Positions 45,366 to 56,556 of a DNA stretch of 64,000 nucleotides are shown here, piece by piece. Source of the stretch: Paracoccus spongiarum (GTDB lineage Bacteria; Pseudomonadota; Alphaproteobacteria; Rhodobacterales; Rhodobacteraceae); contig NZ_JAVAMQ010000002.1 in the NCBI RefSeq assembly GCF_030732095.1, forward strand, positions 62,001-126,000, in the 5' to 3' direction. The position numbers were made by a program, and so were the translations under genes. Position 1 is the stretch's first letter, and each line of letters opens with the position of its first letter. Under the pieces are notes generated by a model that had not been told where the DNA came from, did no database searches, and was given only the letters and a program-made list of their open reading frames with translations.

Positions 45366-45406
45366 TTAAAGTTGCGTTAACACTTCGTTAACGCAGTCTG
45401 GTTAAC
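45366..45406. promoter_or_regulatory. Array of CtrA-type half-sites
   Basis: TTAA occurs at 45366, 45377, 45388 and 45402. The first three are spaced by exactly 11 bp and yield two overlapping full CtrA boxes of the form TTAA-N7-TTAAC (45366-45381 and 45377-45392); the fourth (GTTAAC) follows 14 bp later. Upstream of the Hint-domain gene in an AT-rich island. The match is to the alphaproteobacterial consensus known from Caulobacter. Confidence 0.7.
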
Positions 45407-45500
45407 AAGGCCACCAGAGGACGTGCGACGTCCCATCGAGCAGGATTCCATGACCGCCGGGCGGGTCCCGGTCGGGACAGGCACGAGGTGGCAGGCGGCG

Positions 45501-46652
45501 ATGGATTACAAGATCACGATGCTGACGGTCAGTCAGCCCATCCCCTCGGCCTCGTCCGGCACCGGCCTCTTCGCGCCCTGGTCCACCGTCAGCGGCAAGA
45601 TCGTCTTTCAGAACCCGGTGCTCAGCACGATCAGCATCACCGACGACGATCCGGTGCTGACCTCCAGACAATATTCGCAGGACCCCAGCCAGCAGGCCCT
45701 GACCCACGACACCACCTTCGGGCACGGCGCCACGGCGGTGACGCTGCCGGCCGGCACGAAGATGCAGAACTTCATCTCGTCGGTGATCGCCGACAGCCAG
45801 GGCAACAGCTTCGTGATGCTGTTTCCGCGCACCTATGACGCCCCCAACTCGGCGCCGATCCTGGGCGGCAAGCACTCGGTCCTGGTCTTTCCGCAGCCCA
45901 AGACCAACCCCGACACCGGCGAGGTCACCTATCCGGTCTTCGACCTCCAGGCCTCTTACAGCTTAAAGAGCATCAAGACCATCCAGAACGCCGGCCGCGA
46001 CGCCGAGCCCTACCCGCCGCAAAGCCCCGCCCCCTGCTTTGCGCAGGGCACCATGATCGACACGATCTTCGGGCCGCGCGCCATCGAGACGCTGTCGGTG
46101 GGCGACATGATCCGTACCCGCGACAACGGCTATCGCTGGCTGTCCTGGATCGGCGCCACCCCTCTGGACGCCGCGCGACTGGAATTGCAACCGAACCTGC
46201 GCCCGATCCGCATCCGGGCCGGCGCCCTGGCCAATGGCGTCCCGGCGCGCGACCTGACCGTGTCGCCACAGCACCGGATGCTGGTGCGGTCCTCGATCGC
46301 GCAGCGGATGTTCGGCGAGGCCGAGATCCTCGTCGCCGCCAAGCATCTGGTCGGGCTGCCGGGCATCGAGATCCTGCGCGCCGAGGCAGGCGTCACCTAC
46401 TGGCACATGCTGTTCGACGGGCACGAGGTGGTCATGTCCGACGGCGCGTGGACCGAAAGCCTGTTCACCGGCCCGCAGGCGATGGAGGCCGTCGGCCCCG
46501 CCGCCCGCCGCGAGATCGTCGCGCTGTTTCCGCAGCTTCAGGATCCCGGCTTCACCCCCGACGGCGCGCGGCGGATGCTGAACGGCCGCGAGGGGCGGCG
46601 GCTGGCCGAGCGCCATGCCCGCCATCAGCGCCAGCTGGTCGAGGAGATCTGA
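45501..46652 (+). CDS. Hint (hedgehog/intein-like) domain protein
   Basis: 383 aa from ATG 45501 (AGGCGG upstream; ATG 45450 or GTG 45423 would lengthen it). N-terminal 180 residues are beta-rich with no recognised fold (ITMLTVSQPIPSAS; LSTISITDDDPVL). The C-terminal Hint_2-type domain from about 200: PCFAQGTMIDTIFGPRAIETLSVGDMIRTRDNGYRWLSWIG, then LTVSPQHRMLVRS, with the splicing-block Cys and the TxxH-like His. Such domains in Rhodobacteraceae are often found in secreted, RTX-like proteins and may cleave themselves. Regulated probably by CtrA (array at 45366-45406). No signal peptide, so type I secretion is a guess. Confidence 0.82.
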   Translation: MDYKITMLTVSQPIPSASSGTGLFAPWSTVSGKIVFQNPVLSTISITDDDPVLTSRQYSQDPSQQALTHDTTFGHGATAVTLPAGTKMQNFISSVIADSQGNSFVMLFPRTYDAPNSAPILGGKHSVLVFPQPKTNPDTGEVTYPVFDLQASYSLKSIKTIQNAGRDAEPYPPQSPAPCFAQGTMIDTIFGPRAIETLSVGDMIRTRDNGYRWLSWIGATPLDAARLELQPNLRPIRIRAGALANGVPARDLTVSPQHRMLVRSSIAQRMFGEAEILVAAKHLVGLPGIEILRAEAGVTYWHMLFDGHEVVMSDGAWTESLFTGPQAMEAVGPAARREIVALFPQLQDPGFTPDGARRMLNGREGRRLAERHARHQRQLVEEI

Positions 46653-46677
46653 CACCGGCAGACGGGGAACGGCGGGC

Positions 46678-47592
46678 CTAGCTGAGTTCCAGCCGGTCCA
46701 GCACCCGTCCCACCGCCTGCATGAACAGCTGCTGCGCGGGGCCGTCGGTGGAATCGGCGCGGGTCATCATGCCGACCGGCCCCTCGGTCAGGCCGGTGGC
46801 GACGGGCAGGCGCACCAGCCGCCCCGCCGCCACCTCGCGCGCCACGACCCCGGCCGAGATGAACCAGACCGCGTCGCTGTCGGGCACCAGCGCCCGGCCG
46901 AAGGCGCCCGAGACGGTCTCGATCCTCTGCTGCGGCGGCGCGATCCCCTCGGCGATCAGCAGCCGCTCGACAAAGGGGCGGATCGCCGATCCGGGCGAGG
47001 GGTAGATCACCGGCCAGTCGCCGATCCGCCGCAGGTCGGGATCGGCGAGGATAGGATGGCCGGGTCGCACCACCACCGCGACCTGCTCCAGATACAGCTG
47101 GGTAAAGCGCAGCCCGCGCATCGTGTCCGGCGCGCCCAGCCGGCCGATCACCATGTCCAGCGCGCCGCCGCGCAGCTGCCCGGTCAGATAGCCATGCGGC
47201 CCGTCGACGATCACAAGCCGCAGCTGCGGGGCCTCGGCGGCGATCTCGGTCGCCACCTCGGGCATGAGCCGCGCCGCCACCGAGGGCAGCGCGCCCAGCC
47301 GCAGCTGCAGCGCGCCGGCCCGGCCGGCCTCGTCGATGCCGGCCAGCCCCTGCTCCAGCGCCGACAGGCTGGCCTGCGCATAGCGGTGAAAGAATTCGCC
47401 CTGCGCGGTCAGCGTCACCCCGCCGCGCCCGCGGTTCAGAAGCTCGGCCCCGACGATCTCCTCAAGTTCGGCCAGCGTGCGCGAGATGGCCGGCTGGGTC
47501 AGATACAGCCGTTCGGCCGCCCGCTTGAGGCTTCCCTGCCGGATGATCTCGGTCAGGGCCTGAAGATGACGGATCTTGATGCGTCGGTCCAT
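46678..47592 (-). CDS. pcaQ: LysR-type regulator of the protocatechuate operon (PcaQ)
   Basis: 304 aa. N-terminal winged helix (IKIRHLQALTEIIRQGSLKRAAERLYLTQPAISRTLAELEEIVGAELLNRG) and effector domain to the end (FGRALVPDSDAVWFISAGVVAREVAAGRL). The similarity to PcaQ and the divergent placement from pobA make this its likely role: activating pca genes in response to 3-carboxymuconate or a carboxymuconolactone. Its binding site should be in the 88-bp gap 47593-47680; a LysR T-N11-A motif is not obvious, though the AT-rich core is suitable. Confidence 0.88.
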   Translation of the reverse strand: MDRRIKIRHLQALTEIIRQGSLKRAAERLYLTQPAISRTLAELEEIVGAELLNRGRGGVTLTAQGEFFHRYAQASLSALEQGLAGIDEAGRAGALQLRLGALPSVAARLMPEVATEIAAEAPQLRLVIVDGPHGYLTGQLRGGALDMVIGRLGAPDTMRGLRFTQLYLEQVAVVVRPGHPILADPDLRRIGDWPVIYPSPGSAIRPFVERLLIAEGIAPPQQRIETVSGAFGRALVPDSDAVWFISAGVVAREVAAGRLVRLPVATGLTEGPVGMMTRADSTDGPAQQLFMQAVGRVLDRLELS

Positions 47593-47662
47593 GCTGATCG
47601 ATTCTGGTAACTATCGCTGCGATTATCTCATTTTACTTGGCGAATTCCATATGCAATCCTGA

Positions 47663-48849
<1,187 letters not shown>

Positions 48850-48850
<1 letters not shown>

Positions 48851-49630
48851 TGATGCATGCAATCGTGAACGGGGTCGGCCTGCACCATGCCGACCAGGGA
48901 CCGAAGGACGGCCCGGCGCTGGTGTTCGCCAATTCGCTTGGCACCGACCTGCGGGTCTGGGACGCGCTGCTGCCGCATCTGCCCGCCGGGCTGCGGCTCG
49001 TGCGCTATGACAAGCGCGGGCATGGCCTCAGCGAAGAAACCGCAGGTCCCTGCGACATCGCCCTGCTGGCCGACGACGCCGCCGCGCTGATGCGGCATCT
49101 CGGCCTTGGCCGCGCGGTCTTCGTGGGGCTGTCGATCGGCGGGCTGATCGGGCAGTCGCTGGCCGCCCGCCATCCCGACCTTCTGGCCGGGCTGGTGATC
49201 TCGAACAGCGCGGCGAAGATCGGCGAGGCACAGATGTGGCGCGACCGCATCGCCGCGATCCGCGCCGACGGCCTGTCCGGCATCGCGCCCGCCACGATGG
49301 AACGCTGGTTCTCGCCCGCCTTCCGCGCGCGGGGCGAGGCCGCGCCCTGGCAGCGGATGCTGGAACGCCAGCCGCGGGAAGGATACATCGCCTGCTGCGA
49401 GGCCATCGCCGCGGCCGACCTGCGCGCCGACAGCGCGGGGCTGGACCTGCCGGTGCAACTGATCGCCGGCTCGCTGGATGGCGCCACCCCGCCCGCCATC
49501 GTGCGCGCCACCGCCGCGCTGATCCCCGGCGCCCGCTTCGACGAGATCGAGGGCGCGGGCCACATCCCCTGTGTCGAGACGCCGCAAGCCCATGCCGCGA
49601 TCATCACCCGCTTCCTGAAGGAGATCGGCC

Positions 49631-49638
<8 letters not shown>
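48850..49638 (+). CDS. pcaD: 3-oxoadipate enol-lactonase
   Basis: 262 aa alpha/beta hydrolase. Nucleophile elbow FVGLSIGGLIGQ (Ser95 region), acid Asp in AGSLDGATPP, His in EGAGHIPCVETP. RYDKRGHGLSEE is the oxyanion-side block. Hydrolyses 3-oxoadipate enol-lactone to 3-oxoadipate. Starts Met-Met at 48850/48853. Overlaps pcaC by 8 bp. Confidence 0.93.
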
Positions 49639-50790
<1,152 letters not shown>

Positions 50791-50792
50791 TC

Positions 50793-51416
50793 ATGCCGCA
50801 AACACTGGATTATCTGCGCGAGACCGCCTCGCAAACCGCCGGACCCTATGTCCATATCGGCCTTGCGCCGGGGGCCGCCGGCTTCGACATCTACCGCGAG
50901 GAACTGGGCCGCGACATCGCCGGGCCCAATGCGACGGGCCAGCGGATCCGGGTCGAGGGGCTGGTGATCGACGGCATGGGCAGCCCGGTCAAGGACGTGC
51001 TGCTGGAGGTGTGGCAGGCCAATTCCCAAGGCCGCTATGCCCATCCCGAGGGCGGCGGCGCGGTCGAGGACGGATTTCGCGGCTGGGGCCGGGTCATCAC
51101 CGATTTCGCAACCGGCGAATGGGGCTTCGACACCGTGAAGCCCGGCCCGGTCCCCGGACGCAACGGCACCCGCCAGGCCCCGCATCTGAACTTGTGGCTG
51201 GTCGCGCGCGGCATCAATATCGGCCTGAACACGCGCATGTATTTCGCCGACGAGGCGCAGGCCAATGCGGATGACCCGGTGCTGAACCTGATCGAATGGG
51301 AAAACCGCCGCGCCACGCTGATCGCCCCGCGCGGCGAGGATCGCGACGGGCTGCCCGTCTATCGCTTCGTCATCCGCCTGCAGGGCGATGGCGAGACCGT
51401 CTTCTTCGACATCTGA
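50793..51416 (+). CDS. pcaG: Protocatechuate 3,4-dioxygenase alpha subunit
   Basis: 207 aa. Homologous to pcaH but lacking the iron ligands, as alpha subunits do. TAGPYVHIGLAPGAAG at the start, DVLLEVWQANSQGRYAHPE and RQAPHLNLWLVARGINIGLNTRMYF. Forms the structural partner and part of the substrate pocket. Start ATG 50793, immediately after pcaH. Confidence 0.95.
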   Translation: MPQTLDYLRETASQTAGPYVHIGLAPGAAGFDIYREELGRDIAGPNATGQRIRVEGLVIDGMGSPVKDVLLEVWQANSQGRYAHPEGGGAVEDGFRGWGRVITDFATGEWGFDTVKPGPVPGRNGTRQAPHLNLWLVARGINIGLNTRMYFADEAQANADDPVLNLIEWENRRATLIAPRGEDRDGLPVYRFVIRLQGDGETVFFDI

Positions 51417-51424
51417 GGCATGCC

Positions 51425-52270
51425 ATGACCGACACCACCACCGCACCCTGCATCCTCTGCGTGGCGATCACCGGATCGCTGCCGACCAAGGCCGACAACC
51501 CGGCCGTTCCGATCACCATCGAGGAACAGGTCGCCTCGACGCAGGAGGCCTTCGAGGCCGGCGCCACCATCGCCCATTGCCATGTGCGCGACGATGCCGG
51601 CAAGCCGACCAGCGATCCCGAACGCTTCGCCCGGCTGAAGGAAGGCATCGAGGCGCATTGCCCCGGCATGATCGTGCAGTTGTCGACCGGCGGCCGGTCC
51701 GGCGCGGGGCGCGAGCGGGGCGGCATGCTGGGTCTTGCTCCGGACATGGCCAGCCTGTCGGTCGGGTCGAACAACTTTCCCACGCGGGTCTACGAGAACA
51801 GCCCCGACCTGGTGGACTGGCTGGCCTCCGAGATGCGCAGCCACGGCGTCAAGCCCGAGATCGAGGCCTTCGATCTTGGCCACATCTTCCAGGCGGCGGC
51901 GATGTGGCGCGACGGCCGCATCCTCGACCGGCCCTATGTGCAGTTCGTGATGGGCGTCAAGAACGCCATGCCGGTCGATCGCGAGGTGTTCGACTTCTAC
52001 ATCCACACCGTCAAACGCCTGTTCGGCGAGGACGCGCCGTGGTGTGCCGCCGGCATCGGCCCGAACCAGATCGTGCTGAACGAATGGGCGATCGCGGCCG
52101 GCGGCCATGCGCGCACCGGGCTCGAGGACAATATCCGGCTGGATCGCGACAGCCTTGCGCCCTCGAACGCGGCGCTGGTGAAACGCGCGGTCGCGCTGTG
52201 CGAGAAATACGGCCGCCCGGTCGCGACGCCGCAGCAGGCCCGGCAGATCCTCGGGCTGAGGGCCGCATGA
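51425..52270 (+). CDS. Beta-keto acid cleavage enzyme (BKACE, DUF849/Kce family)
   Basis: 281 aa TIM-barrel. Zn-binding IAHCHVRDDAGKPTSDPERF (His51, His53), QLSTGG, SLSVGSNNFPTRVYENSP, FVMGVKNAMP, and GHARTGLEDNIR with the Glu ligand. Family reaction: a beta-keto acid plus acetyl-CoA gives acetoacetate plus a shortened acyl-CoA. Lying between pcaG and pcaB with no pcaIJ or pcaF in the window, its expected substrate is 3-oxoadipate, giving acetoacetate and succinyl-CoA. Overlaps pcaB by 4 bp. The substrate is inferred from context; family members vary widely. Confidence 0.88.
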   Translation: MTDTTTAPCILCVAITGSLPTKADNPAVPITIEEQVASTQEAFEAGATIAHCHVRDDAGKPTSDPERFARLKEGIEAHCPGMIVQLSTGGRSGAGRERGGMLGLAPDMASLSVGSNNFPTRVYENSPDLVDWLASEMRSHGVKPEIEAFDLGHIFQAAAMWRDGRILDRPYVQFVMGVKNAMPVDREVFDFYIHTVKRLFGEDAPWCAAGIGPNQIVLNEWAIAAGGHARTGLEDNIRLDRDSLAPSNAALVKRAVALCEKYGRPVATPQQARQILGLRAA

Positions 52271-53547
52271 TCCTGACCGACGGCCTGTTCGGCGATGACG
52301 AGCTTGCGCGCATCATGGGCGCGCAGGGCCAGTTGGCCGCCATGCTGCGGGTCGAGGCCGCGCTGGCCCGCGTCCAGGGGCGGCTGGGGATCATCCCGGC
52401 CGATGCCGCCGAAGCCATCGACGCGGCGGCGGCGGCCCTGCGTCCCGACCCGGCCGACCTGGCCGCCGCGACCGCGCGGGCCGGCATCGCCGCACAGGCG
52501 CTGGTGGGCGCGCTGAAATCGGCCTGCGGGCCGCATGGCCCCTGGGCGCATTTCGGCGCCACGTCGCAGGACATTCAGGACAGCGCGCTGGCCCTGCAAC
52601 TGCGCGAGGCCCTGCTGCCGATCGAGGACCGCTTGCGCAGGCTGGACGCGGCGCTTGCCTGCCGGGCGCGCGATCACGCCGCCCTGCCCATCGCCGCGCG
52701 CACCCGCTTCCAGATCGCCGCGCCGACGACGCTTGGCGCCAAGATCGCCGTCTGGCGCGCACCGCTGGCCCGCCATCTTCAGCGCCTTGACGAACTGCGG
52801 CCCCGGCTGCTGGCGGTGTCGCTGTTCGGAGCCGCCGGCACAGGCGCCGCGCTGGCCCCGCGCATGGCCCAGACGCGCCATGCCCTTGCGGCGGAACTGG
52901 GCCTGACCGCGACCGACACGCCCTGGCACGCCGCCCGCGACGCGATCTGCGAGACGGGCGGCTGGCTGGCGCTTGTCACCGGCTCGCTCGGCAAGATCGG
53001 CGCGGACCTGATCCTTCTGGGCCAAAGCGAGATCGGCGAAGTCACCGCCGGCAGCGGCGGCGGCTCATCCACCATGCCGCAGAAGTCGAACCCGGTTGCG
53101 GCCGAGGCCCTGGTCGCCCTCGCGCGGCTGAACGCGGGCAACTGCGGGACGCTCTTCCAGGCGATGATCCACGCGCAGGAACGCGACGGCTCGGCCCTTG
53201 CGCTGGAATGGTCGTGCCTGCCCGACATGGTGATCCGCACCGGCGCCGCGCTGCGGCTGGCGCTGAACCTGGCCGAGACCCTGGCGCCGCGCCCCGAGGC
53301 GATCGCCGCGACCTTCGCGGCCGATCGCGGCGCCATGCTGGCCGAGGCGGCGGGCTTTCACCTGGCGCGGCACATGCCGCGCGCCGAGGCGCTGCGGATC
53401 GTCGGCGCGGCGCTGGCCGATCTGTCGGCCGACGGCACGGAAACCCTGGCGGGGGCGCTGTCGCGCCGCCAGCCGGGCCATGACTGGGCGCGGATCCTCG
53501 CGCCCGGCGACAACACGGGCGATGCCGAGGCTCAAGCCCGAGGATGA
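52267..53547 (+). CDS. pcaB: 3-carboxy-cis,cis-muconate cycloisomerase
   Basis: 426 aa from ATG 52267. Fumarase/aspartase superfamily: HFGATSQDIQDSALALQLREAL, and the signature loop GSGGGSSTMPQKSNPVAAEAL with the catalytic Ser region. Converts 3-carboxymuconate to 4-carboxymuconolactone. A bit shorter than the 450-residue Pseudomonas form but with all blocks. Last enzyme gene of the operon, 22 bp before the TRAP receptor. Confidence 0.94.
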   Translation: MILTDGLFGDDELARIMGAQGQLAAMLRVEAALARVQGRLGIIPADAAEAIDAAAAALRPDPADLAAATARAGIAAQALVGALKSACGPHGPWAHFGATSQDIQDSALALQLREALLPIEDRLRRLDAALACRARDHAALPIAARTRFQIAAPTTLGAKIAVWRAPLARHLQRLDELRPRLLAVSLFGAAGTGAALAPRMAQTRHALAAELGLTATDTPWHAARDAICETGGWLALVTGSLGKIGADLILLGQSEIGEVTAGSGGGSSTMPQKSNPVAAEALVALARLNAGNCGTLFQAMIHAQERDGSALALEWSCLPDMVIRTGAALRLALNLAETLAPRPEAIAATFAADRGAMLAEAAGFHLARHMPRAEALRIVGAALADLSADGTETLAGALSRRQPGHDWARILAPGDNTGDAEAQARG

Positions 53548-53569
53548 TGCAGTTCAGGGAGGAACGCAG

Positions 53570-54595
53570 ATGAAGACTTTGCTGATCGCGGGGGCCGCGC
53601 TGGCCGCCATCGCCGGGCAGGCCGGCGCGCAGGAGGTGACCCTGCGGGTGCATCACTTCCTGTCGGCCGAGGCGCCGATCCAGACCGGCGTGCTGGCGCC
53701 CTGGGAAGCCGCTGTCGAGGAACAGTCCGGCGGGCGCATCGACGTGCAGATCTTCCCGTCGATGCAGCTGGGCGGCAAGCCGCCGCAGCTGTTCGACCAG
53801 GCCCGCGACGGGGTGGTGGACGTGGCGTGGACGCTTCTGGGCTATACCCCCGGCCGCTTCCCGGTCTCCGAGGTGTTCGAGCTGCCCTTCATGTCGGGCA
53901 GCGCGACCCAGACCACCACGGCGCTGCAGGGATATCAGGCCAAATACATGGCCGATGAGCTGAAGGACGTGCATCCGCTGCTGATCCACGCCCCCGCCGC
54001 CTACAAGATCCACACCAAGGACAAGCCGGTCGCCGCGATGGCCGACATGGCGGGGCTGAAGATCCGCGCGCCATCGCGCACCATGACCGACGCGCTGAAC
54101 GCGCTCGGCTCGACCGCCGTCGGCATGCCGGTTCCCGAGGTTCCGCAGGCGCTGACCACCGGCGTCATCGACGGCGCGGTGATCCCGTGGGAGGTGTTCG
54201 GCAGCCTGCGCATCGAAAGCGTCACCCGCGACCACACCGAATTCGGAACCGAGAATGGCGGCATGTCCACCTCGGTCATGGCGCTGGTGATGAACAAGGG
54301 CGTCTATGACGGCCTGCCCGACGACCTGAAGGCGGTGATCGATGCCAATTCCGGCGCCGCGCTGGCCAAGATCGCGGGCGAGGCCTTCGACGCGGCCGAG
54401 GATGCGGAACGTCAGAAGGCCGTGGATGCGGGCAACACCATCACGCTGATCCCCGAGGCCGAACTGGCCGAATGGCAGACCGCCAGCCAGCCGGTCGTCG
54501 ACGCCTGGGTGGCGGCGATGAACGATGCCGGCCAGGACGGACAGGCGATGCTCGAGGATGCCCGCGCGATGCTGTCGGCGGCGTCGGGCAAGTAG
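53570..54595 (+). CDS. TRAP transporter substrate-binding protein (DctP family)
   Basis: 341 aa with signal peptide 1-20 (TLLIAGAALAAIAGQAGA before Q). DctP fold: VTLRVHHFLSAEAPIQTGVLAPWEAAVEEQSGGRIDVQIFPS, then LKIRAPSRTMTDALNALGSTAVGMPVPEVPQALTTGVIDGAVIPWEV, where the carboxylate-binding Arg lies (KIRAP). Brings aromatic or dicarboxylic acids from the periplasm; 4-hydroxybenzoate or protocatechuate is the likely ligand from context. Precedes dctQ and dctM. Confidence 0.92.
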   Translation: MKTLLIAGAALAAIAGQAGAQEVTLRVHHFLSAEAPIQTGVLAPWEAAVEEQSGGRIDVQIFPSMQLGGKPPQLFDQARDGVVDVAWTLLGYTPGRFPVSEVFELPFMSGSATQTTTALQGYQAKYMADELKDVHPLLIHAPAAYKIHTKDKPVAAMADMAGLKIRAPSRTMTDALNALGSTAVGMPVPEVPQALTTGVIDGAVIPWEVFGSLRIESVTRDHTEFGTENGGMSTSVMALVMNKGVYDGLPDDLKAVIDANSGAALAKIAGEAFDAAEDAERQKAVDAGNTITLIPEAELAEWQTASQPVVDAWVAAMNDAGQDGQAMLEDARAMLSAASGK

Positions 54596-54628
54596 CCGGG
54601 CAACAACAACGGGAATGGAGGGGGCGGA

Positions 54629-55144
54629 ATGGCCGAGGAACTGACCGAACATGCACACAAGGTGCCGTTGCCGGGCTGGCTGACCGCCCTCTGCCGCCTG
54701 TTCGCCGCGCTTGGCGGGCTGACCCTGCTGGCGATGATGCTGATGACGGTCGTCAGCGTCACCCGCCGGACCATCCTCGGCGCGCCGATCCCCGGCGATT
54801 TCGAACTGGTCGAGATCGGCAGCGCGATCGCGATCTTCTGCTTCCTGCCCTGGTGCCAGTCCAGCGGCGGCAACGTGCTGGTCGATTTCTTCACCCAGAA
54901 GGCCTCGCCCCGCACCAACCACCTGCTCGAGGCCGCGGGCGACCTGCTGTATCTGCTGATCGCCGCGCTGCTGGCATGGCGCCTGTGGCATGGCGGGCTG
55001 GAGATGCGCGAATACGGCGAACAGTCGATGGTCCTGCGCATCCCGGTCTGGTGGAGCTTTACCGTGATCCTGCCGGCGATGGCCTTGCTGGTCGCGACCT
55101 GCGCGGCGACCATGGCGGGCCATCTGCGGATGGCGCGGGCATGA
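54629..55144 (+). CDS. TRAP transporter small permease (DctQ)
   Basis: 171 aa with about four membrane segments (LFAALGGLTLLAMMLMTVVSVTRR; LVEIGSAIAIFCFLPWCQSSGG; LLYLLIAALLAWRLWHGGLEM; WWSFTVILPAMALLVATCAATMAG). TRAP systems couple Na+ entry to solute uptake. Starts 33 bp after dctP and overlaps dctM by 4 bp. Confidence 0.9.
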   Translation: MAEELTEHAHKVPLPGWLTALCRLFAALGGLTLLAMMLMTVVSVTRRTILGAPIPGDFELVEIGSAIAIFCFLPWCQSSGGNVLVDFFTQKASPRTNHLLEAAGDLLYLLIAALLAWRLWHGGLEMREYGEQSMVLRIPVWWSFTVILPAMALLVATCAATMAGHLRMARA

Positions 55145-56460
55145 CCGGAATCGCCGCCGGGCTGACGGGTTTCGCGGTGCTGCTGGCGCTGATGGCGGTG
55201 CGCGTGCCGATCGGGGTCGCGATGCTGGCGGTCGGGGTCGGCGGCTACGGGCTGCATACCGGCACCACGCCGCTGCTGGCCTTTCTCAAGACCTCGACCT
55301 ACTACCAGTTCTCGACCTATTCGCTGTCGGTCATTCCGCTGTTCGTGCTGATGGGCGAATTCGCCACCAAGGCCGGGATGAGCCGCGCCCTCTACCGCAC
55401 CGCGGCCGCCTTCCTCGGGCATCGCAAGGGCGGGCTGGCGATGGCCTCTATCGGCGGCTGCGCGGCCTTCGGCGCGATCTGCGGATCGTCGCTGGCCACC
55501 GCCGCGACAATGGGCCAGGTCGCCCTGCCCGAGATGAAGCGATACAATTACAGCGGCGCGCTGGCGACCGGCTCGCTGGCGGCGGGCGGCACGCTGGGCA
55601 TCCTGATCCCGCCATCGGTCATCCTTGTCCTCTATGCGCTGATGGCCGAACAGAGCATCGCCAGGATGTTCGTGGCGGCCATGGTGCCGGGCGTTCTGGC
55701 TGCGGTCGGCTACATGCTGGCGGTGGCGGTCTTCGTGCATCGCAACCCCGCCGACGGCCCCGCCGGCCCGCGCCAGACATGGCCCGAACGCCTGGCCGCC
55801 CTGCGCGAGACATGGTCGCTGATCCTGATCTTCGCGCTGGTGATCGTGGGCATGTATCGCGGCTGGTTCACGCCCACCGAGGCCGCCGCTGTCGGCGCCT
55901 TCGGCACCGGGCTGCTGGCGATCCTGCATGGCGGCATGCGCCTGCGCGGCATCGCCGACTGCCTGCGCGGCACGGCCACCACCTCGGCGATGATCTTCCT
56001 GATCCTGCTGGGCGCCGAGACCTTCAACGCCTTCCTCGCCCAGACCCGCACCCCGATGCTGCTGGCCGAGGCGATCCAGCAATCGGGGCTGACGCCCATG
56101 CTGGTCCTGCTGGCGATGCTGCTGCTGTATCTGGTGCTGGGCTGCGTGATGGATTCGATGTCCATGCTGCTGCTGACCATCCCGATCTTCTATCCGATCA
56201 TCGCCGGACTGGATTTCGGCATGCCGCGCGAGGACACGCTGATCTGGTTCGGCATCCTGGCCGTCGTGGTGGTCGAGGTCGGGCTGATCACCCCGCCGGT
56301 GGGCATGAACGTCTTTGTCATCAACGCGATGGCCCGCGACGTGCCGATGCTGGAAAGCTTTCGCGGCGTCCTGCCCTTCCTCATCAGCGACATCATCCGC
56401 ATCGGCGCGCTGATCGCCTTTCCGGTCATCACCCTGGGGCTTGGCCGGCTGCTGGGCTGA
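55141..56460 (+). CDS. TRAP transporter large permease (DctM)
   Basis: 439 aa, ion-transporter superfamily with about 12 segments. RVPIGVAMLAVGVGG, CAAFGAICGSSLATAATMGQVALPEMKRYNYSGALATGSLAAGGTLGILIPPSVI and GLITPPVGMNVFVINAM are the DctM signature blocks. Main translocation subunit. Completes the pca-linked uptake system. ATGA overlap with dctQ. Confidence 0.94.
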   Translation: MTGIAAGLTGFAVLLALMAVRVPIGVAMLAVGVGGYGLHTGTTPLLAFLKTSTYYQFSTYSLSVIPLFVLMGEFATKAGMSRALYRTAAAFLGHRKGGLAMASIGGCAAFGAICGSSLATAATMGQVALPEMKRYNYSGALATGSLAAGGTLGILIPPSVILVLYALMAEQSIARMFVAAMVPGVLAAVGYMLAVAVFVHRNPADGPAGPRQTWPERLAALRETWSLILIFALVIVGMYRGWFTPTEAAAVGAFGTGLLAILHGGMRLRGIADCLRGTATTSAMIFLILLGAETFNAFLAQTRTPMLLAEAIQQSGLTPMLVLLAMLLLYLVLGCVMDSMSMLLLTIPIFYPIIAGLDFGMPREDTLIWFGILAVVVVEVGLITPPVGMNVFVINAMARDVPMLESFRGVLPFLISDIIRIGALIAFPVITLGLGRLLG

Positions 56461-56556
56461 GGCCCTCCCACCAGCAGACGAGGCGCTTCCCTGCGGACGG
56501 CGAAGCGCCTAGTCTGGCGTCAGTTCCGGCGGTTGCGACAAAGGGGAGGAGACGCG

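Noticed and set aside
53042..56082. Long minus-strand frames opposite the TRAP genes
   Set aside because: Mirror the codon bias of the plus-strand genes; His/Arg/Gln-rich, with no recognisable protein.
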